Made by a program: the position numbers and the translations under genes. This document shows positions 26,102 through 35,142 of a stretch of 64,000 nt of DNA, piece after piece. A model generated the notes under the pieces. That model worked only from the letters and a program-made list of their open reading frames with translations. It had not been told where the DNA came from and did not search any database. The stretch comes from Tolypothrix sp. NIES-4075. GTDB lineage: Bacteria > Cyanobacteriota > Cyanobacteriia > Cyanobacteriales > Nostocaceae. The DNA lies in NCBI RefSeq assembly GCF_002218085.1, contig NZ_BDUC01000002.1, positions 1,246,459 to 1,310,458 of the forward strand. Direction: 5' to 3'. Position 1 is the first letter of the stretch. Each line of letters starts with the position of its first letter.

Positions 26102-26319
26102 TGTCTTATCTCCAGTATGTTCGTACTATTACTATAATGACATTTTTCGGGATTTTGGATTAGTTCTTTGATTCAAATTCGACCGTATTTGGTTATTGGT
26201 TAGGCGATCGCGCAATAAAGATATCTTAAGCAAAGAAAACTGATGCAGTTTGGGGCATTCTAATGATATAGGTCAAACTCATCTCACATTCAAACAGATG
26301 AGTTATTGAATAGTGCATC

Positions 26320-27924
26320 ATGCTTTTTCAGTACAACCTTTACTTTATCTTTCTTAGTTTAACTGCAATTATTTCAGCTATTGTTGCCTTTGCTGCTTGG
26401 CAGCGTCGCGAAACTTCTTGTGTTAGCAAACCGTTTATTTTGATGATGCTGGCGATCGCGCTTTATGCTACAGTTGCGGCGATGGAAGCAGGTGCGATCG
26501 CTCTTAAAGATAAAATATTTTGGTCAAAGCTGGAATACGTTGGATCGGGTAGTGTGATTACGCTCTTTTTGATATTTGCGATCCACTTCACGAACGAAAA
26601 GCAGTGGCTGACATCTCGGAATACAGCGTTGCTATGGATTATTCCCGCCTTCAATGTGGCAATGGTTGCGACCAACGAATGGCATAATCTGATTTGGACT
26701 GGCTTTTTGCTAGCTCCTCATAAAAATAATGTTGTGATTTACCAACATGGTATTGGCTTTTTTTGGGTGATGGGGTGTATTTATGTTTACACATTTGCAG
26801 GCGTATTGCTGCTTACCAAAAGAGCTTTGCTGCCCTCTGTTCTCTATAGCCACCAGTCTTGCATGGTATTAGCTGGTGCGTTGATACCACTGGTTGGGGC
26901 TAGTGCGTATATGCTACACCTTACTCCCCCCGGTTTGAACATCACCCCGATGAGCTTCATGCTGACCGGACTGATCTCTGCTGTTAACATCTTTCACTTC
27001 CGCATGTTTGACCTTGTTCCGGTAGCGCGGGACATTTTGATTGACAGAATGAGTGATGGTGTGGTTGTCTTGGATGTGCAAAACCGCATTCTTGACATTA
27101 ATCCTGCGGCACAAAATCTGATTGGGACTACAGCACACCTTATTGGACAATCTGCCGATCAAGTTCTGTCAAAATTGCAAGATAACATCAGATTATACCA
27201 CGAATATGAATGCGTAAAAACAGAGATATTAATCGATTCGGCAAGACTTCGTTATCTGGAGCTACAAATTACGCCATTACGCGATCGCCGCAGGCAGTTA
27301 ACAGGACATCTGCTTATTTTGCGTGACATTACTCAACGTTATCAAGCTGAGATTGAACTTAGGCAGGCTAACGAACGTTTGCGGCATCATTTGCTGGAAA
27401 TTGAGACTTTACAGGCTCAACTACGAGAACAGGCAATGCAGGATGGACTTACTAGCTTGTTCAATCGGCGTTATTTTGACTCCTCACTCCAAAGAGAACT
27501 AGTAAGGGCAGCACAAGAGTCTTATCCAGTAGCGGTAATTTTAATGGATATCGATTACTTTAAGAAGATTAACGATACATTTGGGCATCAGGCAGGCGAT
27601 CGCGTGTTACAAGTATTTGCAGACCTGCTGCGCCAGTATAGCCGCTCCAGCGACATCGCGTGTCGGTATGGCGGTGAAGAGTTTGTATTAGCTTTGCCCG
27701 GTATGACACTAAATAATGCGTATCAACATGCTGAACAAATCCGGTTATCCTTTCAAGCTGCGCGAGTGAAATTTGCAGACAGGGAAATAAATACAACGGT
27801 TTCGGGTGGAGTTTGCGTATTTCCTGATAATGGAAAAACCAACGATGAGCTGTTGCAAGTTGCCGATAAAGCATTGTATGCCGCCAAAGCATATGGACGC
27901 AATTGTATCAAATATGTACGATAA
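26320..27924 (+). CDS. Diguanylate cyclase with 7TM sensor, PAS and GGDEF domains
   Basis: A 534-residue membrane-bound c-di-GMP synthase. Seven membrane helices (about 1-225) resemble the 7TM sensor module of histidine kinases, followed by a PAS domain (about 235-345), a short coiled coil (345-372), and a GGDEF domain. The active-site motif is intact as GGEEF (451-455), and RSSD (442-445) five residues before it is the product-inhibition I-site. So the enzyme should be active and feedback-controlled. The signal is unknown. It stands alone between recR (divergent) and a converging pentapeptide-repeat gene. Confidence 0.93.
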   Translation: MLFQYNLYFIFLSLTAIISAIVAFAAWQRRETSCVSKPFILMMLAIALYATVAAMEAGAIALKDKIFWSKLEYVGSGSVITLFLIFAIHFTNEKQWLTSRNTALLWIIPAFNVAMVATNEWHNLIWTGFLLAPHKNNVVIYQHGIGFFWVMGCIYVYTFAGVLLLTKRALLPSVLYSHQSCMVLAGALIPLVGASAYMLHLTPPGLNITPMSFMLTGLISAVNIFHFRMFDLVPVARDILIDRMSDGVVVLDVQNRILDINPAAQNLIGTTAHLIGQSADQVLSKLQDNIRLYHEYECVKTEILIDSARLRYLELQITPLRDRRRQLTGHLLILRDITQRYQAEIELRQANERLRHHLLEIETLQAQLREQAMQDGLTSLFNRRYFDSSLQRELVRAAQESYPVAVILMDIDYFKKINDTFGHQAGDRVLQVFADLLRQYSRSSDIACRYGGEEFVLALPGMTLNNAYQHAEQIRLSFQAARVKFADREINTTVSGGVCVFPDNGKTNDELLQVADKALYAAKAYGRNCIKYVR

Positions 27925-28007
27925 TATCGGCGTTGATAAATAAAAGTATGAAAATATCACGCAGAGCCGCACAGACGCAAAGAGAAAGATTCAATGTAAT
28001 GGTGCTT

Positions 28008-28799
28008 TTAATCAGGCATAATTGTTTGGTGAAGATTCGCGTCGGTAAAGTTAGCCCGTCTAATTTTAGCGCCGGTGAAGTTAGCGCCTTTAAGGTTAGC
28101 CCCCGCCAAGTTCGCACCATTCAAGTTAGTCCATCTCAAGTTAGCTTTGCTCAAGTCAGCTTCACTCAAGTTAGCCTTGCTCAGGTATGCACCACCGAAA
28201 TGAGCATAGCTTAAATTAGCTTTGTATAAATGAGTTTTATAAAGATAAGCTGCGATTACTTCTGCCTCATACAGATTTGCTCTTGCTAAGTCAGCTTCAC
28301 TCAAGTTAGCTTCCATCAGGTTAGCAAAACAGAGGTTAGCCCGACAAAGCTTTGCACAAGCCAAATCAGCACCTTTCAAATTAGCTTTGCTCAAGTCAGT
28401 CCCAATTAAATTAGCATAAGCGATCGCAGCGTCTTTCAGATTCGCCTCACTCAAATTAGCTCCAATCAGATTCGCATAACTCAAATCCGCTTGTGTCAGT
28501 GTAGCACCGCTTAAGTTAGCGATACTAAAGTTAGCCGCGCTCAGGTTAGCTTCAATCAAATTTGCTTTATAAAGGTTAGCGCTGCTGAGGTCAGCACCAC
28601 TGAGGTTTGCTCGCACAAGTAAAGCATTACTCAAATCCACCCTGCTCAAGTTTACTCCTTGGAGGTTCGCCCCTCTGAGATTGTACCCTTGCAAATTCGC
28701 AGCGCTGAGGTCTGGTTCAATTTGGGGATTTTTCTTTCTCCACTCAGTCCATGTGACTGCACCTGCTTTCAGTAAAGCTAGATGCTCTCGATTTGCCAT
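28008..28799 (-). CDS. Pentapeptide-repeat protein
   Basis: A 263-residue protein, almost all of it A(N/D)Lxx pentapeptide repeats (about 40 coils' worth from residue 30), which fold as a right-handed quadrilateral beta helix. The first 30 residues (REHLALLKAGAVTWTEWRKK) form the common non-repeat cap of cyanobacterial members. Function unknown. ATG 28797-28799 lies 10 bp after the stop of ccmP on the same strand, so the two are probably one transcript. An extended start at 28859 would overlap ccmP and is rejected. Confidence 0.92.
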   Translation of the reverse strand: MANREHLALLKAGAVTWTEWRKKNPQIEPDLSAANLQGYNLRGANLQGVNLSRVDLSNALLVRANLSGADLSSANLYKANLIEANLSAANFSIANLSGATLTQADLSYANLIGANLSEANLKDAAIAYANLIGTDLSKANLKGADLACAKLCRANLCFANLMEANLSEADLARANLYEAEVIAAYLYKTHLYKANLSYAHFGGAYLSKANLSEADLSKANLRWTNLNGANLAGANLKGANFTGAKIRRANFTDANLHQTIMPD

Positions 28800-28809
28800 G
28801 ATATTTACT

Positions 28810-29451
28810 TTACTCCTGACGCCCACCCTGAAGATTTGCTCGACCAGCGACACTTTCAATCGCTGCTAACGCTCCTGCTGCACCTGCGAGAATATCACGT
28901 TCATGTCCACCCAAGTAAAGCCGTCCAAAGCTACCTACAGCTTGCACCTCAAGAATGTTAATCGATGCGGCTTTCTCAGCTTCATTCGCAGCTAGTGCAG
29001 CGTAAGCAGCAGGCTCAACTTCTAAAACATACAGCGTTTGTCCCGCTAATAGTAACTGTCCGCGTCGCGTGCGATTGATAAGTTGTGTTTGATAAGCATC
29101 AATATTGCGGATAATCTGGGTGGAAACCACACGCGGTTTCAGACACTCTTCTTTTTTAACTCCTAATGTCGCCAAAATCGCTTGACCAGCAGCTCGCGTT
29201 TCCCCTTGGGAGGCAGAATGAACTTCTAATAAACCGTAGAGTCGTTCAACTACCTGTACTCCCGGACGAACAGAAGCAGATTTTAGGGCTACATCGGTAA
29301 TTTTATTAATTTCAATCCCAGGAGAGATTTCAATCCACAACGATGTATCTCCTGGTAATGGCAAGAAACCTTGGGCTACTGTTCCTATATATGCTGCGTG
29401 TTGAGGTTGCAGGCTGTCGAGAAAGACGAAACTGCGTAGTTCTATTCCCAA
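28810..29451 (-). CDS. ccmP: Carboxysome shell protein CcmP (tandem BMC domain)
   Basis: A 213-residue tandem bacterial-microcompartment-domain protein. The start GIELRSFVFLDSLQPQHAAY, the central LKPRVVSTQIIRNIDAYQ and the C-terminal LEVEPAAYAALAANEAEKAA match CcmP of beta-cyanobacteria, which forms stacked pseudohexamers with a gated pore in the beta-carboxysome shell (family knowledge). Domain 1 is about residues 1-100 and domain 2 about 105-205. As in other genomes it is away from the main ccmKLMN cluster. It is followed by a pentapeptide-repeat gene 10 bp downstream and lies 180 bp from psbA. Confidence 0.92.
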   Translation of the reverse strand: MGIELRSFVFLDSLQPQHAAYIGTVAQGFLPLPGDTSLWIEISPGIEINKITDVALKSASVRPGVQVVERLYGLLEVHSASQGETRAAGQAILATLGVKKEECLKPRVVSTQIIRNIDAYQTQLINRTRRGQLLLAGQTLYVLEVEPAAYAALAANEAEKAASINILEVQAVGSFGRLYLGGHERDILAGAAGALAAIESVAGRANLQGGRQE

Positions 29452-29576
29452 AGTTTAGCTCTCCAGTCATGAGGGTCAAAGTTATAAGAATGCAATATAT
29501 AAGCGGCTCAAACGCCACAAGTAACTTTAAACTACCATAAGGTTGGCTGGATGCCTAAGCCTCACATAATAAAACT

Positions 29577-29612
29577 AAAAAGCGCCCCCCGAAATTCGGG
29601 AGGCGCTTTTTA
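29577..29612 (-). terminator. Rho-independent terminator of psbA copy 1
   Basis: On the minus strand, GCGCCTCCCG and CGGGGGGCGC form a stem around AATTT, followed by TTTTT. The plus-strand side also ends in TTTTT, so it could work in both directions. It lies 20 bp past the psbA stop. Confidence 0.9.
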
Positions 29613-29631
29613 TTTAGCTAAGACTTGAAGA

Positions 29632-30714
29632 TTAGCCGTTGATAGCAGGTGCAGTCAATGCTACAGGTGCGAAGTCAGCAGCAGCCAAGTCTAGAGGGAA
29701 GTTGTGAGCGTTACGCTCGTGCATTACTTCCATACCTAGGTTAGCGCGGTTGATTACGTCAGCCCATGTGTTGATGACGCGACCAGAAGAATCAATTACT
29801 GATTGGTTGAAGTTGAAACCGTTCAGGTTGAACGCCATTGTGCTCACACCCAAGGAAGTGAACCAGATGCCTACTACTGGCCATGCTGCCAAGAAGAAGT
29901 GCAAGGAACGGCTGTTGTTGAATGAAGCGTATTGGAAAATCAAGCGACCGAAGTAACCGTGTGCTGCAACAATGTTGTAGGTTTCTTCTTCTTGACCGAA
30001 TTTGTAACCGTAGTTTTGTGATTCGGTTTCGGTTGTTTCACGAACCAAGCTTGAAGTTACTAGCGAACCGTGCATTGCAGAGAACAAACTTCCGCCGAAT
30101 ACACCAGCTACACCTAATTGGTGGAAGGGGTGCATCAAGATGTTGTGTTCTGCTTGGAACACAATCATGAAGTTGAAGGTTCCGGAGATACCTAAAGGCA
30201 TACCGTCACTGAATGAACCTTGTCCGATTGGGTAGATCAAGAATACTGCGGTTGCTGCTGCTACGGGTGCAGAGAATGCTAGGCAGATCCAAGGACGCAT
30301 ACCTAAGCGGTAAGAAAGTTCCCATTCACGACCGAGGTAGCAGAATACGCCGATCAGGAAGTGGAATACTACCAATTGGTAAGGACCACCGTTGTACAAC
30401 CACTCGTCTAAGCTAGCTGCTTCCCAAATTGGGTAGAAGTGCAAGCCAATTGCGTTAGAGGAAGGAACAACTGCACCAGAGATGATGTTGTTTCCGTAAA
30501 TCAAGGAACCTGCTACGGGTTCGCGGATACCATCGATATCTACTGGAGGTGCTGCGATGAACGCAATGATGAAGCAGGTGGTGGCGGCTAGCAGGGTTGG
30601 AATCATCAATACACCGAACCAACCGATGTATATGCGGTTTTCAGTGCTGGTGATCCAGGTGCAGAACCGTTCCCATACGTTGGCGCTTTCGCGTCTTTGT
30701 AAGGTTGTGGTCAT
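29632..30714 (-). CDS. psbA: Photosystem II D1 protein, copy 1
   Basis: The reaction-centre D1 subunit, 360 aa, five membrane helices. Residue 130 is Glu (CYLGREWELSYRLG), the form linked with high-light D1 in species that have both types. The C-terminal region keeps the manganese ligands in NFPLDLA, with Ala344 the expected mature end; the cleaved 16-residue extension begins AADFAPV. Apart from this extension the protein is identical by eye to copy 2 at 47.5-48.6 kb. Promoter and terminator are both visible. Confidence 0.98.
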   Translation of the reverse strand: MTTTLQRRESANVWERFCTWITSTENRIYIGWFGVLMIPTLLAATTCFIIAFIAAPPVDIDGIREPVAGSLIYGNNIISGAVVPSSNAIGLHFYPIWEAASLDEWLYNGGPYQLVVFHFLIGVFCYLGREWELSYRLGMRPWICLAFSAPVAAATAVFLIYPIGQGSFSDGMPLGISGTFNFMIVFQAEHNILMHPFHQLGVAGVFGGSLFSAMHGSLVTSSLVRETTETESQNYGYKFGQEEETYNIVAAHGYFGRLIFQYASFNNSRSLHFFLAAWPVVGIWFTSLGVSTMAFNLNGFNFNQSVIDSSGRVINTWADVINRANLGMEVMHERNAHNFPLDLAAADFAPVALTAPAING

Positions 30715-30778
30715 GATTTTATGATTGCTTTACTTGTGTATGAAATTTCGGGGTAGGTGTTTCTACCTCCTGTTTATC

Positions 30779-30807
30779 AGATTAGAGGCATAGTTGAGAT
30801 TTGTAAA
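30779..30807 (-). promoter_or_regulatory. Promoter of psbA copy 1
   Basis: On the minus strand TTTACA (30802-30807), 17 bases, TAATCT (30779-30784), giving a leader of about 55-60 bases with AGGAGGT near its 5' part. The leader shares GAAACACCTAC and TTTCATACAC with that of copy 2. Confidence 0.7.
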
Positions 30808-30861
30808 CATTTTTTAATTAAGTATCTATTATGTAAGTTATCTGTTTTTCTTATATAAGGT

Positions 30862-30890
30862 AGAGACGCGGTAAATTGCGCCTCTATAGA
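30862..30890. repeat. Dispersed palindrome, imperfect copy
   Basis: GTAGAGACGCGGTAAATTGCGCCTCTATA: a GTAGAGACG family copy with several mismatches, between psbA and the HIT gene. Confidence 0.6.
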
Positions 30891-30894
30891 TGCA

Positions 30895-31245
30895 TTAACC
30901 AGGAGGCCAAGTCATGTGCCGTCCTCCTAGAATATGTAAATGTAAATGATAGACACTTTGACCACCGTCAGAATCTGTGTTGATGACAACGCGATAACCG
31001 TTGGTGAGTCCTGCTTCAGAGGCAACGCGCTTTGCCGTTAATAAAAGATGCCCCAAAAGGTCGCGATCGCTTTCTTCGGCATCAGCCAGTTTGACAATCG
31101 GTTTTTTGGGAATGACCAGGATGTGAACTGGTGCTTGGGGTTGAACGTCTTTGAATGCCAGTGCTAAATCATCCTCATAAACAATGTCTGCGGGAATTTC
31201 TCGACGGATAATTTTACCGAAAATCGTGTCTGTGGTTTCAGTCAT
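30895..31245 (-). CDS. HIT family protein (HinT-type)
   Basis: A 116-residue histidine-triad nucleotide-binding protein. The catalytic motif HLHLHILGG is near the C-terminus and DTIFGKIIRREIPADIVYEDD is the standard HinT N-terminus (broken here as DTIFGKIIRREIP and VYEDD). Enzymes of this branch hydrolyse adenosine phosphoramidates; physiological role is unclear. It stands upstream of psbA on the same strand, with a psbA promoter in between, so the two are transcribed separately. Confidence 0.93.
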   Translation of the reverse strand: MTETTDTIFGKIIRREIPADIVYEDDLALAFKDVQPQAPVHILVIPKKPIVKLADAEESDRDLLGHLLLTAKRVASEAGLTNGYRVVINTDSDGGQSVYHLHLHILGGRHMTWPPG

Positions 31246-31419
31246 GCCGATTTACCTGCTCATCTGCTACAGATTCTGTCATGTTTTGTATTTCGCTTAG
31301 TACAGCTTTGCCTAAAATTATGGCGAATTGAGGGTTAAGATTTAAACGCAGAGGGACGCAAAGGTAAGCGCAGAGGGACGCGGAGAATTCGGGGTCATGT
31401 TAATGAAATGCGATCGCTC

Positions 31420-32375
31420 TCAAGCAGTTTTATGTTTGAAGTACCAGTAGAGGTTGGCAACAGTGAAATCTGGTATTTCCTGCCAGTTTGAGGGGGCTAA
31501 AGCTTTATATCCAGACGCTGTTGCTTGCTGACTAATGTAAGATTCATGCCCTTGACGTAAATCAGACTTTAGCATAAATTTTAGCTGATCTCGCAGGGAT
31601 GCTGAATGAGATTTTTGCTTCAATTTCTCATAAAGTAATACTTCTGGGGGTATTGAATCGGCAGTTGGGTTAGCGGCATCACTGCCAACACTAATTTCTG
31701 AAGTATCAAAATCAGCACTTTGGAGCAGTTTTATTTCTGATGGAGGCAGCGAACGCTTCCAATTCACATCATTTTGCCACGAGTTTAGTACGGCTAAATC
31801 ATGTTCGCAAATCCGCGCAATCTCAGGAAAGAGAAAATCAAGCTCATCATCTGTTTGACACAGATCAATTAAAGTAAGGCTATCTTGACGGATTTTATCT
31901 TGGAGATGAGAAAGGCGATCGCTCACTACTTGATATGCACCCCGCAGTTCATATGTCAAGGTAATTGTCTGGTCAATTGCCCAAGCGCACTCTAATCTAC
32001 GCAGTCTCCCGGCAGAACAGATATCTTTATATATTTGCGGATTGTTATAATCTGCTATAGCTTTACGTAACATTCCTTCTACACCGACAAGAGCCGCATT
32101 TCTGTCAGTTGTCTGCGTTAACATCAATGTATTTCGGAGCCAGTTAACTGCCTCGATAAAGTGTCCATAAGCCTGAGCTAGAATTGTGCGATGATGCTGA
32201 AACTCAATATCCTGGGCAACCTGGTCAATCTGTTTTAGAATTTCTGCTCCTTGGTCTTTTAAGACTTGTTTCATATCAATAAAGCCGTCCTTAACTTCCA
32301 ACCGCAGTTGCTTGAGGTCTTCCCTCAGTTTCAAAGTTTGGTGCAGGTTTACGGCTGATAAGGCTACACCTGCTA
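31420..32375 (-). pseudogene. 3' part of an unknown gene split by an IS630-type element
   Basis: From the GCA codon at 32371-32373 the frame reads AGVALSAVNLHQTLKLRED and runs 317 residues to the stop at 31420. A hydrophobic start, then a coiled coil (LREDLKQLRLEVKDGF ... MKQVLKDQGAEILKQID) and a helical domain without known motifs. Removing the element at 32376-33499 and one TA copy joins this exactly in frame to the 5' part at 33500-33823, giving a 425-residue protein. The short frame starting inside the element (MNMPLSVLYL) is probably not how the original gene began. Function unknown. Confidence 0.8.
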
Positions 32376-33499
32376 AGTAGCTAGGCACAATTAAATATAA
32401 GACGCTCAAGGGCATATTCACCCTTTATGCTTCGAGCTTCCATCCCATCAATAATTGTCATAGCTAAATCGTAGTTATTGTCAAACATTTGTCCAGCAAT
32501 TTCATGAGTTTTTAGTTGATGCCACTCTTCCTCGATCCGATTCATCTCGGAACAATAGGGTGGTAAGAAGAAAATAAACAGTCCTTTTTCCTGCCATTCT
32601 TGCCATCGTTGTTTTGCTAAATTACTGGTATGCAGGGAGCCATTGTCATGAACAATGACAGTGATACAACCAGTTTCAGCTAAAGTGTTTTCTGCCTTAG
32701 CTGCGACCCAATCCATAACCTCGATGTAGCGTTTTGTTTTGAACCCACCTTGAACCAAGGCATACTCAAAACTGACTTGGGGTTGCCATAAACCCAAAAT
32801 ACTAATGCGACCACCACGGCTACCAACTTGTGCCATTTGTTTTTGGCTACCGATACGACTGTAACTGTAGCTAACTGGACTCCAACGACAACACCCAGAC
32901 TCATCAAGATACTTGAGTTCGATATAACCGTCTACTGCCGCTTGTTTTAGGGTATCTAGGTCTGCTTGCTTAATTCGTCTTTTTTCTGGGTCTTGTTTTC
33001 CTTTATGAGTATGCCGGGTGCGTTTCCATTTCCACCTTTTTTTTTGAGCAAACGTCGCAGACGAGACGGACTCAGTTGTACATTCCTATGTTGGGCCAAT
33101 TTTTCTGATAACTGCAAACTATTATAAGTACGAGGTTCTAGCTCTAAACAATCCTCTAAATATGCTAAATCTGCCTCTTGCCATTTGCTCTTTGCTCCCC
33201 GTCCTGAAGTTTCCCACAATCCTCCCAAACCCCTATTTTCCCAACGCCGCAGTGTTGCTCGTACCGTATGTTCGTGACACTCAAAAATTTTAGCGATCGC
33301 TGGTACATTCCATCCTTGGGCATTTAATCTAATTATGTGGGCGCGATCGCGTGTCCGTTTAGGAACTGTTGTCGCTTCCCGCAACTCGAAAAGCGTCAAA
33401 TCTTCTAAATCTGTTAATGTAACCCGCAATGGAGCAGACATCTCGTAGCACCCGTTTTTTAGACTTTCTCTATCTTATATTTAATTGTAACCACCTACT
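32376..33499 (-). mobile_element. IS630-type insertion sequence, 1124 bp, TA target duplication
   Basis: Both ends begin AGTAG(C/G)T and share the perfect 15-base core ACAATTAAATATAAG, forming imperfect terminal inverted repeats of about 26 bp. The element is flanked by TA on each side (32374-32375 and 33500-33501), the target duplication of the IS630/Tc1-mariner group. It holds one transposase gene in two overlapping frames. Excision restores the host gene precisely, which fixes the boundaries. Confidence 0.92.
32381..33441 (-). CDS. IS630-family transposase, two frames joined by -1 frameshift
   Basis: Frame 1 (33441-32956) gives the helix-turn-helix part (NVPAIAKIFECHEHTVRATLRRWENRG in pieces: AIAKIFECHEHTVRATLRRW) and ends soon after a run of nine A. 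Shifting -1 on that run (about 33038-33048) opens frame 2 (ending 32381), with the DDE residues in LDESGCC, VIVHDNGSLH and MNRIEEEWHQLK. Programmed -1 shifting on poly-A is known in this family, so the gene may be functional, giving about 350 residues; a simple mutation cannot be excluded. The stop lies 5 bp inside the element end. Confidence 0.88.
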
Positions 33500-33823
33500 T
33501 ACAGTTCCAACACCTATCACCGCTGTCGTTGCTTGTAAAACTCCCACGCTGTTCTGGAGCGCTCCAAGGATTGCGTAGGTTTTTTGAAAGCCCTTGTGAG
33601 TTTGAACCATCTCCAAGCCACCCATAGCTAACTGTGCAGGCGCAAATAAAGGGTTAACAGGAGAACCTACTTTGGTTGCAAGACCAACTGCGTGAGCCAC
33701 AAATTTACCTGTTGCTTTGTCTCTAACTATGCCTAGTAATTGTCCTGTAGCGGTATTACGAACAATTTCATACTTACCATAGTCAATCAGCGCTTGGATT
33801 GCAGGAGCAAACTGAAACAGCAT
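33500..33823 (-). pseudogene. 5' part of the same split gene
   Basis: From ATG 33821-33823 the frame gives 108 codons (MLFQFAPAIQALIDYGKYE..., ending TAVIGVGTV) before the element begins. It has a GQLLGIVRDKATGKFVAHA segment that looks like a small beta domain, and a hydrophobic stretch near the break (AILGALQNSVGVLQATTAVIG), probably a membrane or membrane-interacting helix. Read-through into the element adds SRWLQLNIR and stops. It is divergent from another unknown gene at 34098-35111. Confidence 0.8.
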
Positions 33824-33941
33824 ATTTTTAAACGGTTTGAAGATAATTTTTTACAGCCTAGCTTGTCCTATTGGCAAAGATAACGGTGTTTTTACGTAGT
33901 TAATTTCAGTGAAATCTGGGCATATTAAATTACGAGCTACT

Positions 33942-34066
33942 ATAGCGGTTCTCGGTTGAGTAAGGTATATAAAACCTCACCCCGTCCGTTCCGGACACCC
34001 CTCTCCTTACTAAGGAGAGGGGAAGGGGGTGAGGTTCTATATTGCATCCAAGTGCAATCCGCTATA
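33942..34066. repeat. MITE-like element, 125 bp
   Basis: Bounded by perfect inverted repeats TATAGCGG (33942-33949) and CCGCTATA (34059-34066), with an internal ctcaccccgtcc ... ggggtgag inverted repeat around CTCTCCTTACTAAGGAGAG. It lies between the two divergent unknown genes and provides a false upstream reading frame to the second. Confidence 0.65.
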
Positions 34067-34097
34067 TGTCAAATCACCATTCTCGGAAAACATTATT

Positions 34098-35111
34098 GTG
34101 AATAACTACTTAAACACATTTGAGAATATTACCCAATCTGTTGAGCAATTATTGAAGGATGAGCATAATTCTTTAGAAATTAAGCAATCTGCTACAAGTC
34201 TCAGAAACTCAGTTAAATCGTGTATTGAAGAACTAAAACAATCGGCTACTAAACTCCAAGAGTTAATTTTAGTTTGTTCTAACGATCTATACCATGCTGA
34301 GAATATTTGGCAGAGCAAACCAATGATTGCGTCAGCAGCAAAACTTGATATATGGGAACAGCTTGGGGAGATTAGTGGGTGTTCTATTAAAATTCAGCAA
34401 CTAGGAATTCAATGCAAAGAGGAAGCAATCAAGCAAGCAAAACAATCTTGGGATAAACAAATAGAATACTTGATTAATAAATGGTTTATTGATGCAAAAG
34501 GTCAGCAGAAGAAAGCTATTGGCTGGAATGATAAAAAGGGTTTTAGTAATGAAATTAAGTTAGAAGTAGACAATCTCTGTGAAAAAATAACCGTAATAAT
34601 CAAACAAGGATTAATTTTGGTTTATCAAAAATCTCAAAATATTAATTTAGAATTTCACTGCTATATCAATATGCTAATAAAACCTAAAAAAATGATGTTA
34701 AAGAAACAGATAAATTTAAGAAATATTGAATTGAGAAATAAATTTATTAATCCTATAGAACATTTACCTAAATATCATTTAGGTTTAAGAAACAGTGTCA
34801 GCCCATATTTAAAAGCTTTGGTAGAGTTGCGTTTGGGTGATATCAACCGGGAAGACGTTGTTAAGTTTCAAAATAACGTTTCTGTAAAGATTGAGAACTT
34901 TATCGCAGCAATTTTTAATGACAGAATTAAATTAGCGATTGAAGCTATGACAAAAGCGATCGCATTCTACAATGACTTTCTAGAGCAACAACAGCGATAT
35001 CAGCAAGAAACACCACAACAGCGCGAAGCTGAGAAAGTTTGGATTTACCAACAGCGTCAGGAATTGGCACAGATGCTAGGTGGAATTGAAGTCATCCTCA
35101 ACGCTGGTTGA
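34098..35111 (+). CDS. Hypothetical protein, alpha-helical, unknown function
   Basis: A 337-residue, highly charged, helical protein from GTG 34098 (a GTG at 34029 lies inside a repeat element and is rejected). Coiled-coil-like stretches include EIKQSATSLRNSVKSCIEEL and the C-terminal FLEQQQRYQQETPQQREAEK. Codon use is more A+T-rich than in comM next door. No family recognised. It is divergent from the gene broken by the IS630-type element; both products are helical with coiled coils, so they may once have worked together (inference). Confidence 0.6.
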   Translation: MNNYLNTFENITQSVEQLLKDEHNSLEIKQSATSLRNSVKSCIEELKQSATKLQELILVCSNDLYHAENIWQSKPMIASAAKLDIWEQLGEISGCSIKIQQLGIQCKEEAIKQAKQSWDKQIEYLINKWFIDAKGQQKKAIGWNDKKGFSNEIKLEVDNLCEKITVIIKQGLILVYQKSQNINLEFHCYINMLIKPKKMMLKKQINLRNIELRNKFINPIEHLPKYHLGLRNSVSPYLKALVELRLGDINREDVVKFQNNVSVKIENFIAAIFNDRIKLAIEAMTKAIAFYNDFLEQQQRYQQETPQQREAEKVWIYQQRQELAQMLGGIEVILNAG

Positions 35112-35142
35112 TACATAACTCAATAATCGTTCTAGGGAATAT

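Noticed and set aside
29750..30416. Antisense frames of 67-82 codons opposite psbA, repeated at 47621-48329
   Set aside because: They are shadows of the strongly biased psbA codon use and recur opposite the second copy.
34029..34097. N-terminal extension of the 337-residue helical protein
   Set aside because: It starts inside a MITE-like element (33942-34066) and so is unlikely to be part of the original protein.
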